Shown here piece after piece: positions 1-5,528 of a stretch of 14,528 nucleotides of DNA (its first letter is position 1; every line of letters begins with the position of its first letter). This DNA is from an uncultured Alcanivoracaceae bacterium. Its GTDB lineage: Bacteria; Pseudomonadota; Gammaproteobacteria; Pseudomonadales; Alcanivoracaceae. The translations under genes were made by a program, and so were the position numbers. The stretch lies in assembly GCA_937943665.1 (NCBI GenBank), contig CALEAR010000335.1, forward strand, positions 1-14,528. Direction: 5' to 3'. The notes under the pieces were generated by a model. That model worked only from the letters and a program-made list of their open reading frames with translations, did no database searches and was not told where the DNA came from.

Positions 1-794
1 TCGGGCCTAGAGGCCGTGGCGGGAATAGGGCTCGGGTGGCGACTGTTGTTATGTTGCCATTCTTCGTAAGCATGGAGAATGGTGGAGGGTAAAGGATCGC
101 CCGCAGTAAGTTGGCTTTGTGTATAGGTGTTGGCGGAGCGGTTTGCGAGTTGCACCTTAAGATGGTTATCAAACACGATGATACCGGTGAGCATACGTGC
201 TACCACTTGCTCGTTCAGTTTTTCTAAACGTTGAATGGCAAGATTTTGTTGATGCGTTAAGGTTTCGCTGCGTTCTAAGCGTATGGCCACATTACGCATG
301 GCCAGTGCCACGCCAAATAAGGCTATACCAAGCAAGCCCGCTGCCGTGGGAATAGTGGGGCCCACATTGCCATCACTTAATCCGTAATAAAATTGCTCAA
401 ACATGAGCGCAAGTGCCGCCAATGCCGCAATCAGCAGGGCGTATCGCGCTTGCAATAACATGCCGGCGGTGGCCACGGTAACAAATACTAAAGCCGTGAG
501 GCTGCTAGATAGGCTGCCACTGCTATGGATTACTAAGACGAGAACCAGGAGATCCAGCACGAAGGGGAAGCTTTGGTAAAGCGGATCCGGCGAACGTAAA
601 AAAGAAGGAAACACCAAGGTGGAGCATAGCAGTACAAGGTGCGCACCAAGGCTGTACACAAAAAGCGTGGGGTTGTTTTCACCTAGGCCAGAGCTTTTGG
701 TGAAGAAAAACAGCATTAATAAAAATGCAGCCAGGAACACACGGTATAGCGTGTAAACCGTTATGGGCGAGATGGAGCTTTTCGTATTATTCAT
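1..794 (-). CDS. pilS: Sensor histidine kinase PilS, N-terminal part (cut by window edge)
   Basis: Open on the minus strand from an ATG at 794 to the window edge, giving about 264 residues. The protein starts MNNTKSSISPITVYTLYRVF and has roughly six hydrophobic segments in the first 165 residues (about 13-31, 43-66, 76-90, 99-114, 117-132, 150-166). A basic/coiled linker and the start of a PAS-like domain follow (LNEQVVARMLTGIIVFD, near residues 195-212). This is the layout of PilS, the inner-membrane kinase that with PilR controls type IV pilin transcription in Pseudomonas (family knowledge). The histidine-phosphorylation and ATPase domains would lie left of the window. The start overlaps the end of the upstream small gene by 8 bases (ATGAATAA), which implies translational coupling and supports this start. 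The identification rests on topology, the LNEQ..RM.TGI.V motif and synteny with bamD-rluD-pgeF-clpB. Another membrane PAS kinase of the same family is possible but less likely. Confidence 0.8.
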   Translation of the reverse strand, partial: MNNTKSSISPITVYTLYRVFLAAFLLMLFFFTKSSGLGENNPTLFVYSLGAHLVLLCSTLVFPSFLRSPDPLYQSFPFVLDLLVLVLVIHSSGSLSSSLTALVFVTVATAGMLLQARYALLIAALAALALMFEQFYYGLSDGNVGPTIPTAAGLLGIALFGVALAMRNVAIRLERSETLTHQQNLAIQRLEKLNEQVVARMLTGIIVFDNHLKVQLANRSANTYTQSQLTAGDPLPSTILHAYEEWQHNNSRHPSPIPATASRP

Positions 795-1014
795 GCTCGT
801 TTAGCCATTGGTTTAGATGCTCTGTACAACAAAAGTGTTGGCCTTTCTTGGTAATGGCATCGGAGGCGGGGAATAACACACGGCATTGTTGGCACTTTAC
901 CATGGCGATGGCAGGGTTGGCGTTAGTGGACACCTTCTTTAGCTGAGCCTTTTTCACCAGCCGATATATAAAGTACACAATGGCTGCTATAAAAATGAAT
1001 CGTAATAACCCCAT
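787..1014 (-). CDS. PP0621-type small membrane-anchored Cys/His protein
   Basis: 75 residues, with an ATG at 1014 preceded by a strong Shine-Dalgarno (AAGGAGGG read on the minus strand). Residues 1-18 (MGLLRFIFIAAIVYFIYR) form one membrane segment followed by a basic stretch (VKKAQLKK), so the C-terminal part should face the cytoplasm. That part carries CxxC (KCQQC, near 41-44) and, after a short loop, HFCCTEH (near 60-66), a spacing typical of a small zinc-binding fold. It resembles the uncharacterised PP0621 family, which I recall lying next to bamD and pilS/pilR in Pseudomonas. Its stop codon lies inside the pilS start region (8-base overlap), so the two are co-transcribed and probably translationally coupled. 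Function is unknown. A link to PilS signalling or type IV pilus control is inference from position only. Confidence 0.8.
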   Translation of the reverse strand: MGLLRFIFIAAIVYFIYRLVKKAQLKKVSTNANPAIAMVKCQQCRVLFPASDAITKKGQHFCCTEHLNQWLNEHE

Positions 1015-1059
1015 GGGTGCCCTCCTTAAAAACCACTATTATGACGTATGCATGAAACC

Positions 1060-1089
1060 TTTGCCTATATAAGGTCGGCAAATGATAAA
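1060..1089 (+). promoter_or_regulatory. Candidate nadE promoter with overlapping inverted repeat
   Basis: TTGCCT (1061-1066) and GATAAA (1084-1089) are separated by 17 bp and match the sigma-70 hexamers at four of six positions each. A start near 1096 would leave a leader of about 30 nt before nadE. A perfect 6-bp inverted repeat, TTTGCC (1060-1065) and GGCAAA (1077-1082), spans the -35 and spacer and could be an operator, though 6 bp may occur by chance. The 110-bp gap 1015-1124 must also hold the promoter of the divergent small gene. A CATAAT on the minus strand (1038-1043) could be its -10, but no good -35 is seen. Confidence 0.35.
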
Positions 1090-1124
1090 CTTGCACCAAA
1101 TTGATGCATTGAAGGGAGAAAGGA

Positions 1125-2738
1125 GTGGCGAGATTCATTGTGGCTGCAGTGCCATTTAAAAGCCGAGTGGGTGATGTCTTGGGTAATGCGAAAGCCCTGC
1201 TGGCGTTTGCCTCAGCATTCCATGAGCAGCGCCCAGAGGTGGATTTGTTGATCTTCCCTGAACAGGCTCTGATGGGCATGCCCGCTTATGATTTGTTATG
1301 GCGTGAAGCCGCTCCCCACCGAGTGCAAGAGGCTTTAGCACAACTGTCTTCTGGCTTACCGTTACCCGTATTGCTTGGTTACCCCAAGTGGGAAGGTGGG
1401 AAATGTTTTAATGTTTGGGGGCTTTTGGGGCCAGACGTGCCGGCGGTGGAACACCAACAAACCACTTTCTCCTTTGGAGCAGTGGATGATGGTAGTCACC
1501 ATAGCACCTACTTTACACCAGGTAAGGCGGGCACCGTTTTCACATTGAAAAACATACGGTTTGGTTTGGCCCTTGGTGAGGATCTGCACAACGAGGATCT
1601 ACTGCAGCAGTATGAAGCCCAAGAAGTGCAGTGGGTGATTCATGGCCAAAATGTGAGTTATGCCTTGGGTCACGAACAGGAAATGCAGCATCTAAGCCAA
1701 GGCATAACACAGCGATTTTCCTTTGGCTTGGTGCACCATAGCACTGTGGCCGCTCAAGGTGGCTTAGTGTTTCAAGGGGGCAGCCACGTGCTGCATGGGG
1801 AGCGAGGGATGCTTGCCCAACTGCCATTGTTTCAAGAGCAACCTTTGCTTTGTGATTTAGTGCAAGCCACTGCTTGTGAAGCCTTGCCAGAACAGCCTGT
1901 GGAGGCACAGCTGTATAAGGCCTTAAAGTTGGCGGTGGCAGATTACGTCAACAGCAATGGATTTAAGGGGGCCTTATTAGGTTTATCGGGCGGCATTGAT
2001 TCCGCCCTAACTTTGGCCATTGCAGTGGATGCGCTAGGCGCAGAGAGGGTGCAGGCCATTATGATGCCCTTTGATTACACTTCTGCTATGAGTAAAGCAG
2101 ATGCCCATGAGCAGGCGAAAACCCTTGGGGTGCGATACCAAGAAATCCCTATTCGTCCTGCCTTTGATGGTTTTATGGAGTTGTTGGCACCCGAGTTAGC
2201 ACAGGGTGAACTGGGCACGACCAAGGAAAATTTACAGGCCCGTTGCCGTGGCGTCATCTTAATGGCCCTTTCCAATAAAAACGGTCATGTGGTGTTAGCT
2301 TGTAGTAATAAAAGCGAGTGTGCAGTGGGCTATACCACCTTATATGGCGATATGGTGGGAGGCTTTAGTGTGCTTAAGGATGTGCCCAAAACTTGGGTTT
2401 ACCGTTTGGCAAAATGGCGCAATGAACAGCAAGCACAACCGGTCATTCCTCAGCGAGTTATAGAAAGGCCCCCCACAGCAGAATTGGCGCCGGGCCAGCT
2501 AGATACGCAAAGCCTGCCGGATTACGCCATCTTAGATGAAATAGTGGAACGTTATGTGGAGCTTAGACAGGATGTGGGCACCCTAATAGCGGCTGGCTTG
2601 CCAGCCAAGGATGTGCAACGAGTGGTGAGCTTAATTGATGGCAACGAATACAAACGCCAACAGGGTGCCATTGGGCCCAAAGTAACACGTCGGGCGTTTG
2701 GTATTAATCACCGTTATCCGGTGAGCTATCGGTGGTAA
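1125..2738 (+). CDS. nadE: NAD+ synthetase, glutamine-type architecture with degenerate glutaminase domain
   Basis: 537 residues, with a GTG start at 1125 and AAGGGAG (1112-1118) six bases upstream. NadE makes NAD+ from deamido-NAD+, ATP and ammonia. The long form has an N-terminal nitrilase-like domain that releases ammonia from glutamine and a C-terminal synthetase. The synthetase half (about 260-537) looks intact: ATP-binding SGGIDS at 288-293, then TKENLQARCRG, NKSECAVGYTTLYGDM, KDVPKTWVYRLAKW and RPPTAELAPGQLD. The N-terminal half keeps the glutamate (IFPEQ, E46). At the nucleophile position, where the family has ICEDLW, this protein reads LALGEDLH with Gly151. Where the family has K in a RKQxLPNYxVFDE context, it reads EHQQTTFSFGAVDD with no lysine. 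The glutaminase is therefore probably dead, and the enzyme would need free ammonia or a partner amidotransferase (inference). The gene sits alone, convergent with bamD. I do not recall nadE at this place in Pseudomonas. Product assignment is firm; the inactivity rests on a by-eye alignment. Confidence 0.92.
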   Translation: MARFIVAAVPFKSRVGDVLGNAKALLAFASAFHEQRPEVDLLIFPEQALMGMPAYDLLWREAAPHRVQEALAQLSSGLPLPVLLGYPKWEGGKCFNVWGLLGPDVPAVEHQQTTFSFGAVDDGSHHSTYFTPGKAGTVFTLKNIRFGLALGEDLHNEDLLQQYEAQEVQWVIHGQNVSYALGHEQEMQHLSQGITQRFSFGLVHHSTVAAQGGLVFQGGSHVLHGERGMLAQLPLFQEQPLLCDLVQATACEALPEQPVEAQLYKALKLAVADYVNSNGFKGALLGLSGGIDSALTLAIAVDALGAERVQAIMMPFDYTSAMSKADAHEQAKTLGVRYQEIPIRPAFDGFMELLAPELAQGELGTTKENLQARCRGVILMALSNKNGHVVLACSNKSECAVGYTTLYGDMVGGFSVLKDVPKTWVYRLAKWRNEQQAQPVIPQRVIERPPTAELAPGQLDTQSLPDYAILDEIVERYVELRQDVGTLIAAGLPAKDVQRVVSLIDGNEYKRQQGAIGPKVTRRAFGINHRYPVSYRW

Positions 2739-2743
2739 ATTTA

Positions 2744-2770
2744 GGGCCGCTTAAGCGGCCCTTTGTCTTT
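2744..2770. terminator. Shared terminator between nadE and bamD
   Basis: A perfect 7-bp stem, GGGCCGC (2744-2750) and GCGGCCC (2755-2761), with a TTAA loop is followed by TTTGTCTTT on the plus strand. It starts 5 bp after the nadE stop. Read on the minus strand it directly follows the bamD stop, but the trailing T content there is poor, so it should end nadE efficiently and bamD perhaps less so. Confidence 0.8.
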
Positions 2771-3596
2771 ATAGCAAATCGAAGGTAAGCCAACTGAGCC
2801 AGGAGTTTTTATCTACGGGCCACCAAGCAAGGCGTGCTTCTTTCTTTTTCGCGCGAATAAATTCACTGTCTGGCCAGTTGCTAGCGAGAACGCGGTAGCT
2901 TTTTTCAGCTAATTCGGGTTCATCAATGGCTAAATAGGCCTTGTTCATGATAGCGAGGGCCTCTGGCACAGAAGGGGTTCTTTGGTAATGAATAATAACG
3001 TTTTGAGCACGGTTAATGGCCGCAATATAAGCGCCGCGCCGAGCATAGTAGCGAGCTGCATGCAGCTCCTGCTCCGCTAACATGTTGCGAATGAAGACCA
3101 TCCGAGCTTTAGCATCAGGCACATACTCACTGTTTGGAAAGCGCGAAATGAGCTCATTAAAATTGCGGAAGGCATCTTTCCAAGAAGAGAGGTCTCGGGA
3201 GGATTTATCTTGGCCAACGAGGCCTTCGAGCATGCCGCGCTCCATTTGGTAATTAGCCAACCCCTTCATGTAGAGTACATAATCTAGGTGTTGGTGGTTA
3301 GGGTAGTTACGCTGGAAACGTGTGGCTGTGGCCACCACCGCGGGGTAATCCATGGCGCGGAATTGTGTATAAATAAGATCCAGCTGAGCTTGCTCTGTGT
3401 AATTTCCATAGGGAAAGCGTGCCTCGAGCTCTTTTAATTCATCGATGGCAGTGAGGTAATTTTTTTTCCCAATTTGCTGTTGCACTTCGGCATAATGTTC
3501 AGCTTCGGTGCGCTCGGGCTTTTCTTTATTACGATTAGCGCAGCCGCTAGCAAATAAGGCAAGAATAATGAGAGAAACCAGGGTGTAACGACGCAT
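2769..3596 (-). CDS. bamD: Outer-membrane assembly lipoprotein BamD (ComL)
   Basis: 275 residues, ATG at 3596. BamD is the essential lipoprotein of the BAM complex, which folds beta-barrel proteins into the outer membrane, and sits on its periplasmic face. Residues 1-19 (MRRYTLVSLIILALFASGC) are a lipoprotein signal with a lipobox ASGC, so Cys19 would be lipidated. The rest consists of TPR-like helices: HYAEVQQQIGKKNYLTAIDELKELEARFPYG is written here only by its pieces YAEVQQQ, TAIDELKELEARFPYG, then YPAVVATATRFQRNYPNH, FNELISRFPNSEYVPDAKARM and AARYYARRGAYIAAINRAQ. The repeated A..xLE.RFP.. pattern is characteristic of BamD. It is divergent from rluD across 109 bp, the arrangement known in E. 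coli and Pseudomonas. It is somewhat longer than E. coli BamD (245 residues). The Shine-Dalgarno before the ATG is weak (GAGTG about 10 bases upstream). Confidence 0.95.
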   Translation of the reverse strand: MRRYTLVSLIILALFASGCANRNKEKPERTEAEHYAEVQQQIGKKNYLTAIDELKELEARFPYGNYTEQAQLDLIYTQFRAMDYPAVVATATRFQRNYPNHQHLDYVLYMKGLANYQMERGMLEGLVGQDKSSRDLSSWKDAFRNFNELISRFPNSEYVPDAKARMVFIRNMLAEQELHAARYYARRGAYIAAINRAQNVIIHYQRTPSVPEALAIMNKAYLAIDEPELAEKSYRVLASNWPDSEFIRAKKKEARLAWWPVDKNSWLSWLTFDLL

Positions 3597-3649
3597 AGTA
3601 GTTTAATCACTCAGTTAACAAAGAGGCTCATATAAGCCGGCAAACCGTT

Positions 3650-3678
3650 ATTTAACCACAGGCCGATGCTTGAGCCAA
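3650..3678 (-). promoter_or_regulatory. bamD: Candidate bamD promoter
   Basis: On the minus strand TTGGCT (3678-3673) and TTAAAT (3655-3650) are separated by 17 bp, each matching the sigma-70 consensus at four of six positions. The implied start near 3643 gives a leader of about 47 nt. The 109-bp gap 3597-3705 must also carry the rluD promoter; a TATAAG at 3631-3636 on the plus strand is a possible -10 but lacks a convincing -35. Confidence 0.3.
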
Positions 3679-3705
3679 TGAAACTTACTGTTATTAGGAA
3701 GAACC

Positions 3706-4668
3706 ATGGGACAACCAATGCAAGAAAAAATTCAGCAAGAAGTGGTTGCCACTGAGGCGCAAGCAGGTATGCGCGTGGATCAGGCGGCAGCGGAATTATT
3801 TTCGGGGCTGTCCCGTTCACGATTGCAAGAATGGATTAAATCCGGCGAGTTAACCGTAAATGGTCAAAAGGTGAAGCCTAAGGAGCGTTTGCTTGGCACT
3901 GAAACCTTACAGCTGAATGCTGTGGTGGAGGTGCAGGTGGAAGATGCCCCAGAGGCTATTGCGCTAGATGTACTCTACGCGGATGAATCCGTGGTGGTGA
4001 TTAATAAGCCTGCGGGGTTGGTGGTTCACCCGGCGGCAGGTCACCACCAAGGCACTTTATTAAATGGATTGCTGCATGAATTTCCGCAACTGGCCAACTT
4101 GCCCCGTGCGGGCATTGTGCACCGCCTTGATAAGGACACTTCCGGCATTATGGTGGTGGCGGCTTCTTTGGCAGCTCACGCCAGTTTAGTAGAGCAATTT
4201 CAAGAACGAAGTGTGGAGCGTTATTACGCTGCGATAGTGTATGGCGTCATGACTGGGGGCGGGTGTGTGGATGCCCCCATTGATCGCCATCCGCGGGATC
4301 GTAAGCGTCAAGCGGTGGTGGAAACCGGGAAAGAGGCCATCACCCATTATCGGGTGATGGAACGATTCAACGCTCACACCCTTATTCAAGCTCAGTTAGA
4401 AACGGGCCGAACCCACCAAATTCGAGTACACATGCAGCACATTCATTATCCCTTGGTGGGGGATGGGGTGTATGGAGGACGTTTGCGTTTGCCGGCCGGG
4501 GCGACTCCCGAGTTACGTGATGCTTTGCAAGGGTTTAAACGCCAGGCGCTCCATGCTCATCGTTTGGGCTTTATGCACCCTGAAACCTATGAGTATATGG
4601 AGTTTGAGGCGCCGTTGCCCGCAGATATGCAACACTTAATTGATGTGTTGAAAGAGGATGCCCAGTGA
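3706..4668 (+). CDS. rluD: 23S rRNA pseudouridine synthase RluD
   Basis: 320 residues. The ATG at 3706 has AGGAAG six bases upstream (AGGA 3696-3699); an in-frame ATG at 3718 is an alternative. RluD converts uridines 1911, 1915 and 1917 in helix 69 of 23S rRNA to pseudouridine (E. coli numbering, family knowledge), which matters for ribosome assembly and function. An N-terminal S4-type RNA-binding domain is visible (MRVDQAAAELFSGLSRSR, then LTVNGQKVKPKERL, about 22-75). The RluA-family catalytic domain follows, with GLVVHPAAGH, the catalytic loop HRLDKDTSG at 139-147 (nucleophile Asp142) and the C-terminal signature LETGRTHQIRVH. RluA and RluC share this fold, but divergence from bamD and overlap with pgeF identify RluD. 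The stop TGA overlaps the next start. Confidence 0.95.
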   Translation: MGQPMQEKIQQEVVATEAQAGMRVDQAAAELFSGLSRSRLQEWIKSGELTVNGQKVKPKERLLGTETLQLNAVVEVQVEDAPEAIALDVLYADESVVVINKPAGLVVHPAAGHHQGTLLNGLLHEFPQLANLPRAGIVHRLDKDTSGIMVVAASLAAHASLVEQFQERSVERYYAAIVYGVMTGGGCVDAPIDRHPRDRKRQAVVETGKEAITHYRVMERFNAHTLIQAQLETGRTHQIRVHMQHIHYPLVGDGVYGGRLRLPAGATPELRDALQGFKRQALHAHRLGFMHPETYEYMEFEAPLPADMQHLIDVLKEDAQ

Positions 4669-5393
4669 TGAGCCAAATAATGTATCCCTCTTGGCAGCCA
4701 CACCCTAAGGTACGTGTGGCTGTGAGCACACGGCTAGGCGAAGTGTCTCCCGCGCCTTGGCAGGGCTTTAACCTTGGGTTGAATACAGGGGATGATCCGC
4801 AGCGCGTGCATAGGGCGCGTAAAATGCTGTGGCAAACCATAGGTACAGCGCAGGCGCCACATTGGTTAACTCAGGTGCATGGTATACATCTTGTGGAGGC
4901 GGGCAGTTCAGAGGTGGAGGCGGATGGTGTTTGGACCAGTGCCCCACAATGGCCCTGTGTGGTCTTAACCGCTGATTGTTTGCCTGTCTTGTTTGCGCGT
5001 AAGGATGGCTCTTGCGTGGCCGCGGTGCATGCGGGTTGGCGGGGCCTTGCTCAAGGTATTCTTGAACAGGCGGTGAAGTTGCTAGCCCCACAACAAGAAC
5101 CTTTGGCAGCTTGGGTCGGCCCGGCAATTTCCCAGCCGGCGTATCAGGTGGGGGTGGAGGTGTATGAGGCATTTGCTCGGCATCCTCAGGCGCAGACGCA
5201 TTTTAAACCGGATGGCAAAGGCCATTGGCGTTGTGATTTAGCTGGGTTGGCAAAAGCGCAATTGAATGCTTTAGGGGTGAGTGTGACCTTAAGTCATTTA
5301 TGCACCGCCACTGATGAAACGCAACGTTTTTATTCCCACCGTAAAGAAGGCCAAACAGGCCGTTTTGCTTCATTAATTTGGCTAGAATCATAA
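4668..5393 (+). CDS. pgeF: Peptidoglycan editing factor PgeF (YfiH, laccase-domain/DUF152)
   Basis: 241 residues from the ATG at 4668, which shares its A with the rluD stop (TGATG). A GTG one codon upstream (4665) is equally compatible with the AGAGGA at 4653-4658. In E. coli this enzyme removes wrongly incorporated L-serine at the first peptide position of the UDP-MurNAc precursor; relatives have also been described as purine-nucleoside-acting or copper oxidases. The metal-site residues of the family are all visible: H71 (QVHG), C104 (TADCLPV) and H121 (HAGWRG). The motifs GPAISQPAYQVG and YSHRKEGQTGRFASLIWL are present too. Length is normal for the family. Co-transcription and translational coupling with rluD match the known rluD-pgeF-clpB order. 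Confidence 0.92.
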   Translation: MSQIMYPSWQPHPKVRVAVSTRLGEVSPAPWQGFNLGLNTGDDPQRVHRARKMLWQTIGTAQAPHWLTQVHGIHLVEAGSSEVEADGVWTSAPQWPCVVLTADCLPVLFARKDGSCVAAVHAGWRGLAQGILEQAVKLLAPQQEPLAAWVGPAISQPAYQVGVEVYEAFARHPQAQTHFKPDGKGHWRCDLAGLAKAQLNALGVSVTLSHLCTATDETQRFYSHRKEGQTGRFASLIWLES

Positions 5394-5409
5394 CAAGAGC
5401 CATTTTTCT

Positions 5410-5437
5410 CTTGAATAAACCCTCTCTGCCACCATTT
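5410..5437 (+). promoter_or_regulatory. clpB: Sigma-32 (RpoH) heat-shock promoter of clpB
   Basis: CTTGAAT (5410-5416) and CACCATTT (5430-5437) are separated by 13 bp. The RpoH consensus is CTTGAAA, 11-16 bp, CCCCATnT, so the match is six of seven and seven of eight. A start near 5444 gives a leader of about 85 nt. clpB is a classical RpoH target in gammaproteobacteria. The -35 overlaps the right arm of a small hairpin, CAAGAG (5394-5399) and CTCTTG (5408-5413), which lies directly after the pgeF stop and lacks a T-run. Confidence 0.8.
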
Positions 5438-5456
5438 ATCGAGATAGTTCAGCGCT

Positions 5457-5513
5457 TCCTTATGGGGTTTTTGTAAGGATGCCGCGATGGAGGCAGAAGC
5501 CTCGTTATACGAG
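5457..5513 (+). promoter_or_regulatory. Structured 5' leader of clpB
   Basis: Three perfect short stems lie between the heat-shock promoter and the clpB Shine-Dalgarno. They are TCCTTA (5457-5462) with TAAGGA (5474-5479); GAGGC (5490-5494) with GCCTC (5499-5503), loop AGAA; and CTCGT (5501-5505) with ACGAG (5509-5513), loop TAT. The last two share CTC at 5501-5503, so they exclude each other. The Shine-Dalgarno AGAGGGA (5516-5522) follows immediately and is itself not paired in these stems. Regulation by this RNA is speculative. Confidence 0.35.
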
Positions 5514-5528
5514 TTAGAGGGATAGTCA

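Noticed and set aside
725..946. Plus-strand 73-codon frame opposite pilS and the small membrane protein
   Set aside because: Lies antisense to two supported genes and has no Shine-Dalgarno or family pattern.
1540..1908. Minus-strand open frame within nadE
   Set aside because: Antisense shadow without a ribosome site or recognisable protein features.
4768..5172. Minus-strand 134-codon frame inside pgeF
   Set aside because: Pro/His-rich shadow of pgeF, whose metal-site motifs are intact on the other strand.
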